Shown here: positions 26,705-35,110 of the stretch, one piece after another
How the letters are laid out: each line of letters begins with the position of its first letter
How positions within the stretch are numbered: position 1 is the first letter of the stretch
The notes under the pieces: generated by a model
The model's input: only the letters and a program-made list of their open reading frames with translations
The model's database searches: none
What the model was told of the DNA's origin: nothing
NCBI GenBank assembly: GCA_030428385.1
Contig: JAUIDY010000001.1
Coordinates: 104,476 to 168,475, forward strand
Direction of reading: 5' to 3'
Source: Rhodothermia bacterium
GTDB taxonomy: Bacteria > Bacteroidota > Rhodothermia > Rhodothermales > JAAAOL01
Length of the DNA stretch: 64,000 bases
Position numbers and translations under genes: made by a program

Positions 26705-27928
26705 TCACTCTTCGAAGGCGAGCACGGCGGTGGGATCACCTTGCGTCGTCACCACCGGCCCGTCACTAGCCTGTCCGGTGGCCGGATCATAGGTGTAGAG
26801 ACCAACGCCACTCGCTGTCGAGAGACCAAAGATGACTTGGTCCTCGATGAACGTGACCCCCGTCGCGATACCGTTGCCGGGCGGGAGCGGGAGGACCTCA
26901 ATGGCCCCCGTCGCCAGCCGGACACGGACGGCTTGGAAGGCGCGGTCGGTGGCGTAGTTCGGTGGGTTCCCCTGGAGAGCGGGCACCTGCGCGATGCCGT
27001 AGAGCTCACCACCCCCGCCGTAGCCGAGCCCGTTGAGAATCCCAATCTGCCCGCCCGGCACGTCCACGTTCGCGTCCGTCGTGTTGACGAAGTACGTTGG
27101 GTCGAATTCGGTCGCGCCCTGGCGGATGCGGAGGAACCCGGCCTTCTGTCCGGGGACGGCCCCGAACGACGCGACGCAGTGCACGTAGAGATCGCCCACC
27201 TCGTCCACAAACATCGTCTGGTTGTAGCCGTAGCGGCCCGGCCCCGAGGCACGGTCGTCGTGGATGACCCGCTCAAACGTGTCCGTCGCCACATCGAAGA
27301 CAGCCACGTCGGCCCCGTCGGCCGACGAGAACTGCGTGACGAGTTGCTGGAGCCCGACGTAAAGCTTCCCGTCGCGGATCGTCATGACAGCGGGTTCGGG
27401 GTTCCGGTCTTCCGGGTTCGATGGGTTCCGGGCAATCCCGAGCGTTGTCAAGTCGATCACGCCCGTCTGCGTCATCGTCTGCGGGTTGAACACGACGATC
27501 TGGCCTGCGAACACAACAGCCACGTACGCCTTCGTTGGGCTGGCGAACACGACGCTGGCACCAAACCCTCCCGGCGGGAGGTTCAGTCGGCCTCCCTCCG
27601 TTAGCTCGCCGTCGTCGCCGCGGACGTAGCGGACGGCCTGGTCGCCGCCGCTGCCCTGCGTGATGATGACCTGATCGCCGTAGATTGAGGAATATGGGAA
27701 AAACGTCTGCTCGTAGGCGTCGGCGTTGGTCACGCTCTGCTGGTCGAGCGACACGGTCTGGACAAACGACGAGCCATTGACGCCGCTCTGGTCGGGGATG
27801 CCCGTGATGAGCAGGAGGTTGCCGCGCGCCTGTTCGTCCCCCGGATCGTTGCTGTCGCAGGCGCTGAGCACGAGGAGCGGGGCGAGGAGGAGAGACGCGA
27901 GGGCGAGGCGGGAAAGGTAGTTCTTCAT
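26705..27928 (-). CDS. DUF4374/XusB-like surface lipoprotein
   Basis: A 407-residue protein with a signal peptide and lipobox LSAC (Cys24), then repeated short beta-propeller-like blades. The stretch GYNQTMFVDEVGDLYVHC followed by PGQKAGFLRIRQG fits the DUF4374 family, of which Bacteroides XusB (xenosiderophore-binding partner of the XusA receptor) is the studied member. It lies 20 bases downstream of the TonB receptor gene, as xusB does to xusA. Predicted role: bind a metal complex at the cell surface for transfer to the receptor. No PepSY reductase (XusC) is adjacent; flavoproteins are instead. Confidence 0.75.
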   Translation of the reverse strand: MKNYLSRLALASLLLAPLLVLSACDSNDPGDEQARGNLLLITGIPDQSGVNGSSFVQTVSLDQQSVTNADAYEQTFFPYSSIYGDQVIITQGSGGDQAVRYVRGDDGELTEGGRLNLPPGGFGASVVFASPTKAYVAVVFAGQIVVFNPQTMTQTGVIDLTTLGIARNPSNPEDRNPEPAVMTIRDGKLYVGLQQLVTQFSSADGADVAVFDVATDTFERVIHDDRASGPGRYGYNQTMFVDEVGDLYVHCVASFGAVPGQKAGFLRIRQGATEFDPTYFVNTTDANVDVPGGQIGILNGLGYGGGGELYGIAQVPALQGNPPNYATDRAFQAVRVRLATGAIEVLPLPPGNGIATGVTFIEDQVIFGLSTASGVGLYTYDPATGQASDGPVVTTQGDPTAVLAFEE

Positions 27929-27948
27929 AGGGATTATGAGGTTGAGGG

Positions 27949-30324
27949 TCAGTTTGGGCCGACGAGGGTGTAGCGAAGCTTGAGCCGGAAGACCCGGCCC
28001 GGAAGGGGTTGGTTGAAGACGTTGAGCACGCGGGCGTCCGTCACATTCTGGACCTCGGCTGCGAGCGTGAGGCCGGTCTGGAGCCACGCCTGCTCAAGGC
28101 CGAGCCCGAGCGTGCGCGTGCGCGGGATGCGCCGCTCCTGGCGGCTCGAGACCTCGAAGGCGTAGAAGTACTCCTCGGTGTAGAAGCCCTCGGCGAAGAG
28201 CCGCGAGCGCGTCTGCCGGCCGAGCCAGTTGGCAACGTGGGCCTCGACGCGGGCGCTCCCGAACAGCCACGGCAGGTTGGGCAGGCGGAGCTCGTAGGTC
28301 GGGCTGGGGACCGTCGTGCCCGGCGTCGTGGCGAGCACGTCGCGGGCGTCCTGGTACGTCAGGCTCGCTGCGCCGTGGAGCCAGCCCGTGAGGTCGGCCC
28401 GGACCTCGGCCTCGGCTCCAGCGATGCGGACAGCCCCGAGGTTGGTATAGGCCGCGAGCCCGGCGTAACCCTGCGTGAGCCGGATCATGTCACGCAGGTT
28501 GAGTACGAACCCGCTCACCTCGGCCTGCACACGCCGCCGGTCGCTGAGCGTCCGGTCGAGTTGGAGCCCGACGTTGATGTTGAGGCTCCGCTCGGGCCGC
28601 ACCGCGGGCGAGGCCGCGACGAGGAGGCCATCGCCGAAGAGTTCCGTGTTCGTCGGCAGCCGCCGCGCGAGCTCGACCGACGCCTTTGCCAGCAGGCCGC
28701 CTCGGAGCCGGTAGCGGACGGCCTCGGACGCGCCGACGGTGACCGTCGCGTTGCGGACCGGTGGCGGGCGCTCGGCCGTCGGGTCGGTAAGGTTCGACGG
28801 CGTGCCCTCCGAGCGGAAGGCGTAGCCCCGCGCCCCGACGACGTTGACGAACCGCTCGCCGAACGGCCGCCACTCGTGCGAGAGCCCGACGACGGCGCTC
28901 ATCTGGTCGCCGGGGAACTCGCTCACGTTTCGCCCTGCGGCGGCGTTTGCCACCGGGTCACTCGGACGGAAGCGCGCCGCGTCGAGGACGTAGGTGAGGT
29001 TGGCCGTGTGAACAGGGACGCTGCCGACGACGGGCGCGAACCGGTACGTGAACGCCCCCCGCTGGCGGAGCAGGAGCAACCGGTTGTCCGAGTCCGTCGG
29101 GATCAGACCGAGCTCGCCGTGGCCATTGGGACTCGGGAAGGGCGCGCCGTCGAACGAGTAGCGGACGGCCGACGTGTCGGTCAGGCCGGACCGCGTGCCG
29201 TACAGGACGGCCCCGAGCGTCACGTCGAGCCGACCTCCGAGTGCGCCGAGCCGCTCTGCCCCGAGCACTGCCACTCCGGTCAACGCATGGCTTTCGGCGT
29301 GCTGGACGTTGGTCTGGATCCCCTGGATCTCATGGTTCGAGGCAATGACAGCGGCCTCCACCTCCACCTCGTCAAACCAGAGCCGACTGGTTTCAAGGAC
29401 GGCTCCGGTAAGGATGCGGCGGAATGCGTCGTGGTCGCGCCGGACGACGAGACCGGGCAGGAACGGACTCTCGAACGCATAGTCGTTCTCGGCGCGGTCC
29501 ACGTTGACCGAGGCGCCGAGGCGGACCCCGCGCGCAAGCGGGCGCACGCCGGTGACCGAGAACTGGTGCTGGCCGTACGAGCCGAGCGTGTACCCCGCGT
29601 CGAAGTAGCCGTCCTCGGGTTTGATGATGACGACGTTGACAGCAGCCCCGAGCCCGTCCCCGCCGAACCGCGCCGGCACGACGCCCTTGTAGACCTCGAC
29701 GCGTTCGATGAGTTGGAGGGGGATGTTGTCAAGCGTGAAGGAATCGCCACCAACGTCGGCGGGGTTGCCGTCGATGTAAATCTGCACCCGCTGCCCTTCT
29801 AGCCCTCGGATGTTGAAGATGGAGGCGCTCCCGAGCCCGCCGGTCCGGCGGATCTGGACGCCCGTGGCGCGCTGAAGCGCTTCGTCGAGCGTGAGACCGC
29901 GCCCAGCCAATCGCTGCCCATCGATCACAGTCACAGCGTACGGGCTCTCCCGTATTTCTGCGGCCTCGGCATCGCCCGTGATGGTTACTTCGTCCATCTC
30001 TGCCGTAGTCTGTGCGAGGGTAAAATCGATTTCGATCGTCTCGTCAGATCGTACAGCTATTTCGCGCTCAACGGGGGTATAACCGACCAGCGAGGCGCGC
30101 AGCGTATACACACCAGCAGGCACCTCCGTGATGGCAAAGGCGCCATCATCGCCCGCTGCCGCACCCAGCGTCGTGCCCACAATGGCGACGGTAGCTCCGG
30201 GAAGTGGTGTACCCGTTGAGGTGTCGGTAATACGCCCGTTGATGGTGCCCGTTTGCGCACGAGCACCCACAGGAAGGCAGGTCAGTATCCCAATAAAGAA
30301 GAAGAAAACACGCATCATAGACAT
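27949..30324 (-). CDS. TonB-dependent outer-membrane receptor (metal/metallophore type)
   Basis: A 791-residue receptor with a signal peptide ending ARAQ, then a carboxypeptidase-like regulatory domain (residues about 25-110). The plug follows (residues about 130-240: SPYAVTVIDGQRL, TGVQIRRTGGLGS, FNIRGLEGQRVQIYIDG), then a 22-strand-type barrel ending in LKLRYTLVG. Three 60-base samples between 28261 and 28740 have 43, 43 and 46 G+C, against 29 and 38 in the 120 bases coding near residues 68-108 (30001-30120). So the plug and barrel differ in composition from the N-terminal part. The stop of the upstream flavoprotein lies 3 bases away. Confidence 0.93.
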   Translation of the reverse strand: MSMMRVFFFFIGILTCLPVGARAQTGTINGRITDTSTGTPLPGATVAIVGTTLGAAAGDDGAFAITEVPAGVYTLRASLVGYTPVEREIAVRSDETIEIDFTLAQTTAEMDEVTITGDAEAAEIRESPYAVTVIDGQRLAGRGLTLDEALQRATGVQIRRTGGLGSASIFNIRGLEGQRVQIYIDGNPADVGGDSFTLDNIPLQLIERVEVYKGVVPARFGGDGLGAAVNVVIIKPEDGYFDAGYTLGSYGQHQFSVTGVRPLARGVRLGASVNVDRAENDYAFESPFLPGLVVRRDHDAFRRILTGAVLETSRLWFDEVEVEAAVIASNHEIQGIQTNVQHAESHALTGVAVLGAERLGALGGRLDVTLGAVLYGTRSGLTDTSAVRYSFDGAPFPSPNGHGELGLIPTDSDNRLLLLRQRGAFTYRFAPVVGSVPVHTANLTYVLDAARFRPSDPVANAAAGRNVSEFPGDQMSAVVGLSHEWRPFGERFVNVVGARGYAFRSEGTPSNLTDPTAERPPPVRNATVTVGASEAVRYRLRGGLLAKASVELARRLPTNTELFGDGLLVAASPAVRPERSLNINVGLQLDRTLSDRRRVQAEVSGFVLNLRDMIRLTQGYAGLAAYTNLGAVRIAGAEAEVRADLTGWLHGAASLTYQDARDVLATTPGTTVPSPTYELRLPNLPWLFGSARVEAHVANWLGRQTRSRLFAEGFYTEEYFYAFEVSSRQERRIPRTRTLGLGLEQAWLQTGLTLAAEVQNVTDARVLNVFNQPLPGRVFRLKLRYTLVGPN

Positions 30325-30327
30325 TGT

Positions 30328-31524
30328 TCAGGCGGCGTGGGCGAGGCGTTTGGAGGCCATCCGTGCGCCTATGATGTTGCGGGCGACAGGGCCCAATTCA
30401 AGTTCGGCGAGGGGGCCCGTGACGTAGAGCCCGTCGGCCCAGCGAAGCGTCCTGTCCACAATGGGGTAGCCACATGCGCTGCACCGGAGTCCGAGCGACT
30501 CCACGGATTCATCCAACCACGCCCCACCGGGGCGCTGTGCCTCAAAACCGGTGGCGAGCACGACGAGGTCGGCGGTCAGCCTGCTGGGCGACGCATCAAG
30601 ACGGAGTTGGACACCACCTAGCGGCCCCACCGTGGCACCAGTGATTTCGGCAACGTGATGAGCCAAGTGGCTTGCGGAGACGACATGGCGAAAACGGCGT
30701 TGAACACCCGGTGGCACCGAGCCCCGGTGGCGTGCCCCGTCGATAGCGGTCCGTCGCCGCACCAGGTTGTGCTGGAGGTGGAAGGCAGAAAGATATTTCG
30801 GCCCCATCCAGCCGGGTTCGCTGTCGAGTTGGTGGACGCGCGACTCGTGCCGGGCCAGGAGCGTGACCGTTCCAGGCTCCCGCTCGGCCAGCGTAAGGGC
30901 CGCCTGCACTGCCGAGATGCCGCCCCCGACCACGATGGCGTGCCGCCACGCGGGTAGCTGATCACGCCGAAAATCCTCGTCGAAGAGGTGATGCACAGGG
31001 CCGCCTGCGTCACGGAGCGCCCGTGCCCAGCCCGGCCAACACGGTTGCTCACTCAGGCCGAGCGCGAGCAGCACCCGCTGGGTCCTTAGCGTGCCCGCTG
31101 TTGTCTCTACTAGCCACCCCTCACCGGAGCGCCGCAGTCCCGAGGCACGTCCTTGCACCCGCATTTCGTCGAGTCGGTACTGCCGCACCACACACTGTGC
31201 GTGGTGCTGGAAGAATGCGTGGGACGGGCGTTTGTAGGGATAGGCAAACTGCGCCAGCGACGCCCCTTCCGGCGTCTGCGCGAACCGCTTGAGTGCGAAG
31301 GGATCGAGGTCAAGGTGGTGCACGAACGACGAGCGCATGAAGCGCATGCCCACGTTTGCCGTCATCTGATCCCATCGCATCAGCGAGACCGGGTGCGGGT
31401 CGAGCACACGGACGCGGTCGCGTGGCCACCGGAGACGGCCCGTGAGCACATGGGAGAGGTGTGTGCCATGCACGCCTCCACCGATGATGACCCAATCCAG
31501 CATGGAGTTCTTGATAGGGGGCAT
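30328..31524 (-). CDS. FAD/NAD(P)-binding flavoprotein
   Basis: A 398-residue protein with GGGVHG near the N-terminus, a second Rossmann motif VVGGGISAVQAA near residue 190 and a late ATGF motif, resembling single-component flavoprotein monooxygenases (COG4529/L-ornithine-monooxygenase-like fold). It also carries CSACGYP, a CxxC pair near the C-terminus. A role in reducing or modifying a metal complex is possible, but no substrate is visible. It is translationally coupled: the DUF3299 stop and its ATG overlap by 1 base. An alternative ATG lies at 31503. Confidence 0.72.
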   Translation of the reverse strand: MPPIKNSMLDWVIIGGGVHGTHLSHVLTGRLRWPRDRVRVLDPHPVSLMRWDQMTANVGMRFMRSSFVHHLDLDPFALKRFAQTPEGASLAQFAYPYKRPSHAFFQHHAQCVVRQYRLDEMRVQGRASGLRRSGEGWLVETTAGTLRTQRVLLALGLSEQPCWPGWARALRDAGGPVHHLFDEDFRRDQLPAWRHAIVVGGGISAVQAALTLAEREPGTVTLLARHESRVHQLDSEPGWMGPKYLSAFHLQHNLVRRRTAIDGARHRGSVPPGVQRRFRHVVSASHLAHHVAEITGATVGPLGGVQLRLDASPSRLTADLVVLATGFEAQRPGGAWLDESVESLGLRCSACGYPIVDRTLRWADGLYVTGPLAELELGPVARNIIGARMASKRLAHAA

Positions 31525-31982
31525 CAGCGCACAGGTTTGGCGTCGGTTATGCGGTATAAGAGCCCATAGGGATCTTCATGGAGCACATGCAGGCGTCCTT
31601 CCACCGCCACGGGGTCATAGGAAAAGAGCGCCGCTTTGGAGGCCTGGACCTCGACAATGGCCGCTGGACCACCAGGCATGTGGAAGAAACATCCATGTCC
31701 CGGAAAGGCACTGAGCAAGAAGTGGGTTTGTGCTTCCTCCATACCAAGGGGGATCATGTATCCCATCAACCGGACGGTTTTCCCATCCAACTGCTGCACC
31801 GATTCAGGAAATTTGGGCTTCCATATAATCCCGTCTTCTGAAGTCACTTCCTCTTCGAAGTCGGCCTGCATCAGCAACTGCCAGGACATTTCTTGCTGGG
31901 CATGGGCAGATTGAGGTGAAATGGCAGCCCCGAAACCGAGGACGACTAATACCAAAGGCAGGTAGATTCGAAAGCGTTTCAT
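31524..31982 (-). CDS. DUF3299 protein of the ZrgBC-like module
   Basis: A 152-residue secreted protein (signal peptide MKRFRIYLPLVLVVLGFGAA, cleavage after AHAQ). It is homologous to the 13893 gene: LDGKTVRLMGYMIPLG, AFPGHGCFFHMPGGPAAIVEV and YDPVAVEGRLHVL. The GHGCFFH motif with its Cys and two His suits metal binding. It follows the ABC permease by 50 bases, as DUF3299 does after a MacB-like permease in Zur-controlled operons of Pseudomonas and Vibrio (recalled). The ATG at 31982 gives the clean signal peptide. Confidence 0.85.
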   Translation of the reverse strand: MKRFRIYLPLVLVVLGFGAAISPQSAHAQQEMSWQLLMQADFEEEVTSEDGIIWKPKFPESVQQLDGKTVRLMGYMIPLGMEEAQTHFLLSAFPGHGCFFHMPGGPAAIVEVQASKAALFSYDPVAVEGRLHVLHEDPYGLLYRITDAKPVR

Positions 31983-32032
31983 GGCATGCATCGGTTGATC
32001 AATGAAGTTGGAGTGCATAGAGCAGGTGTTGT

Positions 32033-33394
32033 CTAGCCTTCGGCGAGGATGCGGGCGATATCGGTGCGGTAGGCCTGATAGGCAGGGAGCAGTGCAGCGA
32101 GGAGGCCCGCCACCAGCGCCAGCGCAACGACGCCGAGTTCGCCGGGAACCACTGTGAAGCCACCCAGCGCCATGCCCTGTGTGCGTTCCACCGCTGCGCC
32201 AAGTGCCGCAGCGGCCAGGTGGCCGAGGGCAAGACCAAGCACCGTTCCCAGCCCCGCCAGCAGCAATCCTTCGAGGAGCACATGCGCCATCAACTTCCGC
32301 CGCGACGCCCCCAATGTTCGCATCATAGCGAGGTCATAGCGCCGGTCCTTCAGCGCATTAAGAAGCGCCACAAACACACTTAGCACAGCGACGATGATGA
32401 GCACCAGCCCGAAGACGCGAAGCGCATCGAACCCCACCCCGAGCAGGTTGAAGAGGCGGGCCGTCTCGAAAGCCGGTGCCGCAGCCTGCAAGTCGGTTTG
32501 CGTGTTCACAAACCGGGGAAAGCTGATCGCTGCCAATGGCGACGCATAGCGGATGAGGAGCGCCGTGTATTCGCGTTCGGGAGCCGCAGATTGGCCCGGT
32601 GGCCCCGGAATGCTGGCAGGCTGTGCTTCGTGATCGTCTTCCTCATGATCGCCTTCCTCTTCATGACCATGGCCTTCATCATGATCATGTTCATCCTCAT
32701 CATGCCCTTCCTGGGCGTCCTCGGTGTCTTCGGTGTCCGAATGCTCATGGTCGTCGTCGTGTCCCTCTTCGTCACCGTGGGCACCATGCACATCCCACAC
32801 CGTCTCGATGCTCGTCAGCAGCAGACGATCTAACACGCTACCGGTCTCTGCGAACACGCCGACGACCTCAATCGGGTGCTCTTCGTGGGCTTCGCCACCT
32901 GCGCTGAGTCCGTGCGCACTGAAAAACGTATCGCCCACATCAAGCCCTGCCTCGCGGGCGGCGACGGCACCGAGGGTGGCTTCTAGTTCCCCCAACCACA
33001 ACCGTCCCCGTTCAACCTCACCGCCGTAGTGTTCGGCATAGGCAGGCGTGGTCCCAACGATGCGGAAGCCCCGGTGGGAGTCGCCGAGTGCGAGCGGTAT
33101 CGCCTCCGCAACAGCCGGGTTCTCCATGACCGCTTCGGCTTCTTCAAGCGGGATATTGCCTGTGGGTGCATCAATGTGGTACACCGCCGAAAGAATCAGT
33201 TGTAGCGGGCTGCCTTTGGCCCCGACAACAAGATCGATGCCCTGGGCGTTGCGGGTGAGATTTTGCTCCACCTGGTCGCTTACCAGCAGCAGCACGACGA
33301 TGGTGGCCATGCCGAGCGCGAGGATGAGCACGTTGAGCAGCGTGGCCAAGGGACGCTGCTTCAAATAGGAGACGCTGAGTTTGAACAGATTCAT
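32033..33394 (-). CDS. FtsX/MacB-type ABC permease with histidine-rich loop (ZrgB-like)
   Basis: A 453-residue permease: a first helix (residues 17-38), a large periplasmic domain, and three C-terminal helices (FGLVLIIVAVLSVFVALLNAL and on). The typical ALKDRRYDLAMMRTLGASRRKL motif contacts the ATPase. Residues 203-255 of the periplasmic domain are a low-complexity run of His, Asp and Glu with 12 histidines, an obvious divalent-metal (Zn/Ni/Cu) ligand. It overlaps its ATPase gene by ATGA. The module resembles ZrgBC of Vibrio and PA4064-4065 of Pseudomonas (recalled), where a separate His-rich protein is used. Confidence 0.87.
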   Translation of the reverse strand: MNLFKLSVSYLKQRPLATLLNVLILALGMATIVVLLLVSDQVEQNLTRNAQGIDLVVGAKGSPLQLILSAVYHIDAPTGNIPLEEAEAVMENPAVAEAIPLALGDSHRGFRIVGTTPAYAEHYGGEVERGRLWLGELEATLGAVAAREAGLDVGDTFFSAHGLSAGGEAHEEHPIEVVGVFAETGSVLDRLLLTSIETVWDVHGAHGDEEGHDDDHEHSDTEDTEDAQEGHDEDEHDHDEGHGHEEEGDHEEDDHEAQPASIPGPPGQSAAPEREYTALLIRYASPLAAISFPRFVNTQTDLQAAAPAFETARLFNLLGVGFDALRVFGLVLIIVAVLSVFVALLNALKDRRYDLAMMRTLGASRRKLMAHVLLEGLLLAGLGTVLGLALGHLAAAALGAAVERTQGMALGGFTVVPGELGVVALALVAGLLAALLPAYQAYRTDIARILAEG

Positions 33395-34077
33395 GAGTGC
33401 GTCAGGTGATGCGGTTGAACGGAGTTGCTAGAACGGACCGCAGATGCCGTATCCAAATCCAGCCGGTGGTGGAACCGGTCGGTAATGCGGTGATCATGCG
33501 TGGCGATGAGAAGGGTGGCACCGTGCGCTTCGGCTTGCGCTGTGAGCAGGTGCAACACCTGCTCTGCCCGCTGATCATCCAGGCTGGAAGTAGGTTCGTC
33601 GGCCAGCAATACCGATGGGCGGTTCATCACCGCACGGGCGATGGCTACACGCTGCCGTTGCCCATGAGAGAGTTCGTTCGGGTAGGCGTGGGCTTTGTCT
33701 CCTACATCCAGGTTTTGGAGGACTTCGTGGACGCGGGCAACGTCCTGTGGAAGACCGGCCATGAAGGGGGCCAGCAACAGGTTTTGCTCCACCGTAAGCG
33801 TGGGCAAGAGGTGCAGTTGCTGGAACACAATGCCGATATGGCGTCCCCGGAAACGGTCGAGCGCATCGCCGCTCAGGGCCGTGAGGTCTTCTCCGGCAAC
33901 CACAACATGTCCCTGGCTTGGTTTGAGGAGCCCTGCAAGGATGTGCAAAAGTGTGGTTTTACCACTACCAGACTGCCCCAGCACGAGGTGGTGTTCACCT
34001 TGTGCGGCATTCAGGTGGGGGAGTTGAAGGACGGTGGTGGATCCGTACTGGTGACAGAGATTGTCGAGGACAAACAT
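33391..34077 (-). CDS. LolD/MacB-type ABC ATPase (ZrgC-like)
   Basis: A 228-residue ATPase: Walker A GQSGSGKTTLL, signature LSHGQRQRVAIARAVMNRP, Walker B LLADEPTSSLD, and THDHRI. It lacks membrane segments and is coupled to the FtsX-type permease by a 4-base overlap. I use the ATG at 34077 (MFVLDNLCHQYG); an upstream ATG at 34101 adds eight residues without conservation. In the LolD family the ATPase drives conformational change of a periplasmic domain rather than a channel, so it may push metal between periplasmic partners. Confidence 0.92.
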   Translation of the reverse strand: MFVLDNLCHQYGSTTVLQLPHLNAAQGEHHLVLGQSGSGKTTLLHILAGLLKPSQGHVVVAGEDLTALSGDALDRFRGRHIGIVFQQLHLLPTLTVEQNLLLAPFMAGLPQDVARVHEVLQNLDVGDKAHAYPNELSHGQRQRVAIARAVMNRPSVLLADEPTSSLDDQRAEQVLHLLTAQAEAHGATLLIATHDHRITDRFHHRLDLDTASAVRSSNSVQPHHLTHS

Positions 34078-34328
34078 GGAGCCTGCGCGTCTCGAAGGCA
34101 CCGTGCATCCCGAAGGAGCGTGTGCCTAGTGTCGAAGGGCACTTCTCCATACATTTCCCTGCCTACGAGGTCGCGTCTTTGCTGAGCGCACGCTTCCCTA
34201 ACAAAAAGCGGAACAGCGTTCGCTATGGAAGCAGGGCGTTCGTTGCACCCAGTAACAGCGGGTAGCAAACAAGCTCACGGTGCAGAGGAAATGCATGGCG
34301 CACACGCGAGCGAAACCATGGCGGGTGG

Positions 34329-34670
34329 CTAGGCGTGCGCGATCAGAGCATGCAGCGCAGGTGGCCCCCGAGAGGCGAGAAGAATGGTTGGTGCAGCCAC
34401 CACCTTCGCTGGTGAAAGCGTCACAACGACGGTAGCGTGCGAGACACCTTGTAGCGCGACAGCGTTCGGCGTTGTCGCGTGGAGGGTACCGGCTACGTCA
34501 CACGTTGGACAGTCCGCCTCGGCGTGTGGGCCATCGGGGCTTGTGTTGACCTCGTGGTGCTCCTCGGTACTGATAACGTGAGCGAACGTGTGCAGCGCAG
34601 GCGCAGCCAGACCTGCCAGAACGAGCAGGCTTAGTAGTGCTACGAGTGTATGTTGCCGAAAATGCTGCAC
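34329..34670 (-). CDS. DUF2946-like small secreted metal-binding protein
   Basis: A 113-residue protein with a signal peptide (residues 1-30), many His residues (HTFAH, HHEVN, DGPHAEADCPTC) and a CPTC pair at Cys54/Cys57, ending near SRGPPALHALIAHA. The RGPP tail is a hallmark of DUF2946 proteins, small secreted proteins often beside copper or zinc genes. It is the first leftward gene of the block and could supply metal to the His-rich permease, replacing ZrgA. A 251-bp gap separates it from the ATPase, so it may be a separate transcript. Confidence 0.7.
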   Translation of the reverse strand: MQHFRQHTLVALLSLLVLAGLAAPALHTFAHVISTEEHHEVNTSPDGPHAEADCPTCDVAGTLHATTPNAVALQGVSHATVVVTLSPAKVVAAPTILLASRGPPALHALIAHA

Positions 34671-34720
34671 GAAGTCTCTAGGATACGAAGTCCACAGTCT
34701 CTCGAAGGTAAGGATATAGG

Positions 34721-34736
34721 TGTTGCTTTTTCAACA
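34721..34736. promoter_or_regulatory. Candidate Fur-family (Zur) operator
   Basis: TGTTGCTTTTTCAACA is a 5+6+5 inverted repeat 51 bases upstream of the DUF2946 start. Its TGTT...AACA ends resemble some Zur boxes (TGTTATAATATAACA type). I found no second good copy in front of the other metal genes, so this is weak. Confidence 0.25.
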
Positions 34737-34916
34737 ACTCCAGGTTTCATCTTGTACAATCAATACCAGCGTCACAAAGTGAGGAGCTTCTATCTTTTTC
34801 GAATCACTAAGTGGTTAGATACAATTAGCCAGACCGATAGCACCGGCTCTAGCTCGAAAATCTTGCGCAGATCATCGAAGAAAAGGTTCGAAGACTGAAC
34901 CGCAGGGGCCACACAC

Positions 34917-34963
34917 AGCCTCTGCAAGTCAATAGTCGTTGATTTGCAGAGGCTAATTTTTTT
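34917..34963. terminator. Strong hairpin terminator, sister of the one after tRNA-Val
   Basis: AGCCTCTGCAA (34917-34927) and TTGCAGAGGCT (34944-34954) form a perfect 11-bp stem, extended by a G-U and TCAA/TTGA pairs, then AATTTTTTT. Its orientation suits a rightward transcript, yet no rightward gene ends here. It shares CTCTGCAAGTC and TTGATTTGCAGAG with the tRNA-linked hairpin at 9795. Confidence 0.7.
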
Positions 34964-35110
34964 CAGGATACAATTAATAAAAGAATTGACTCGTCCTTGC
35001 AGATACGAGACCTTGTAATGAAGAAATCAGCAATCCAGACCCGTACCAAAAAGCCGAAGCCTTGGGTTGGTATAATATAAGCCAACAAATAGGTCTTACT
35101 CCTCTCCTTC

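Larger units (their letters stand above)
34671..35110. other. 440-bp intergenic region at the right edge of the metal block
   Basis: No convincing gene. It holds the divergent promoters for the DUF2946 gene (leftward) and the lipoprotein at 35111 (rightward), the candidate operator at 34721 and the terminator-like hairpin at 34917. A GGTTC..GAACC hairpin at 34884-34900 followed by GGGGCCAC looks vaguely like a T-arm and acceptor end, but no full tRNA can be drawn. Confidence 0.5.

Noticed and set aside
28009..29802. A 597-aa open frame antisense to the TonB receptor
   Set aside because: High GC keeps the antisense frame free of stops; it has no domain signature and the receptor on the other strand is intact.
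34880..34913. Possible tRNA 3' remnant (GGTTC..GAACC hairpin then GGGGCCAC)
   Set aside because: The T-loop lacks TTCGAAT, and no complementary acceptor strand or anticodon arm is found upstream.
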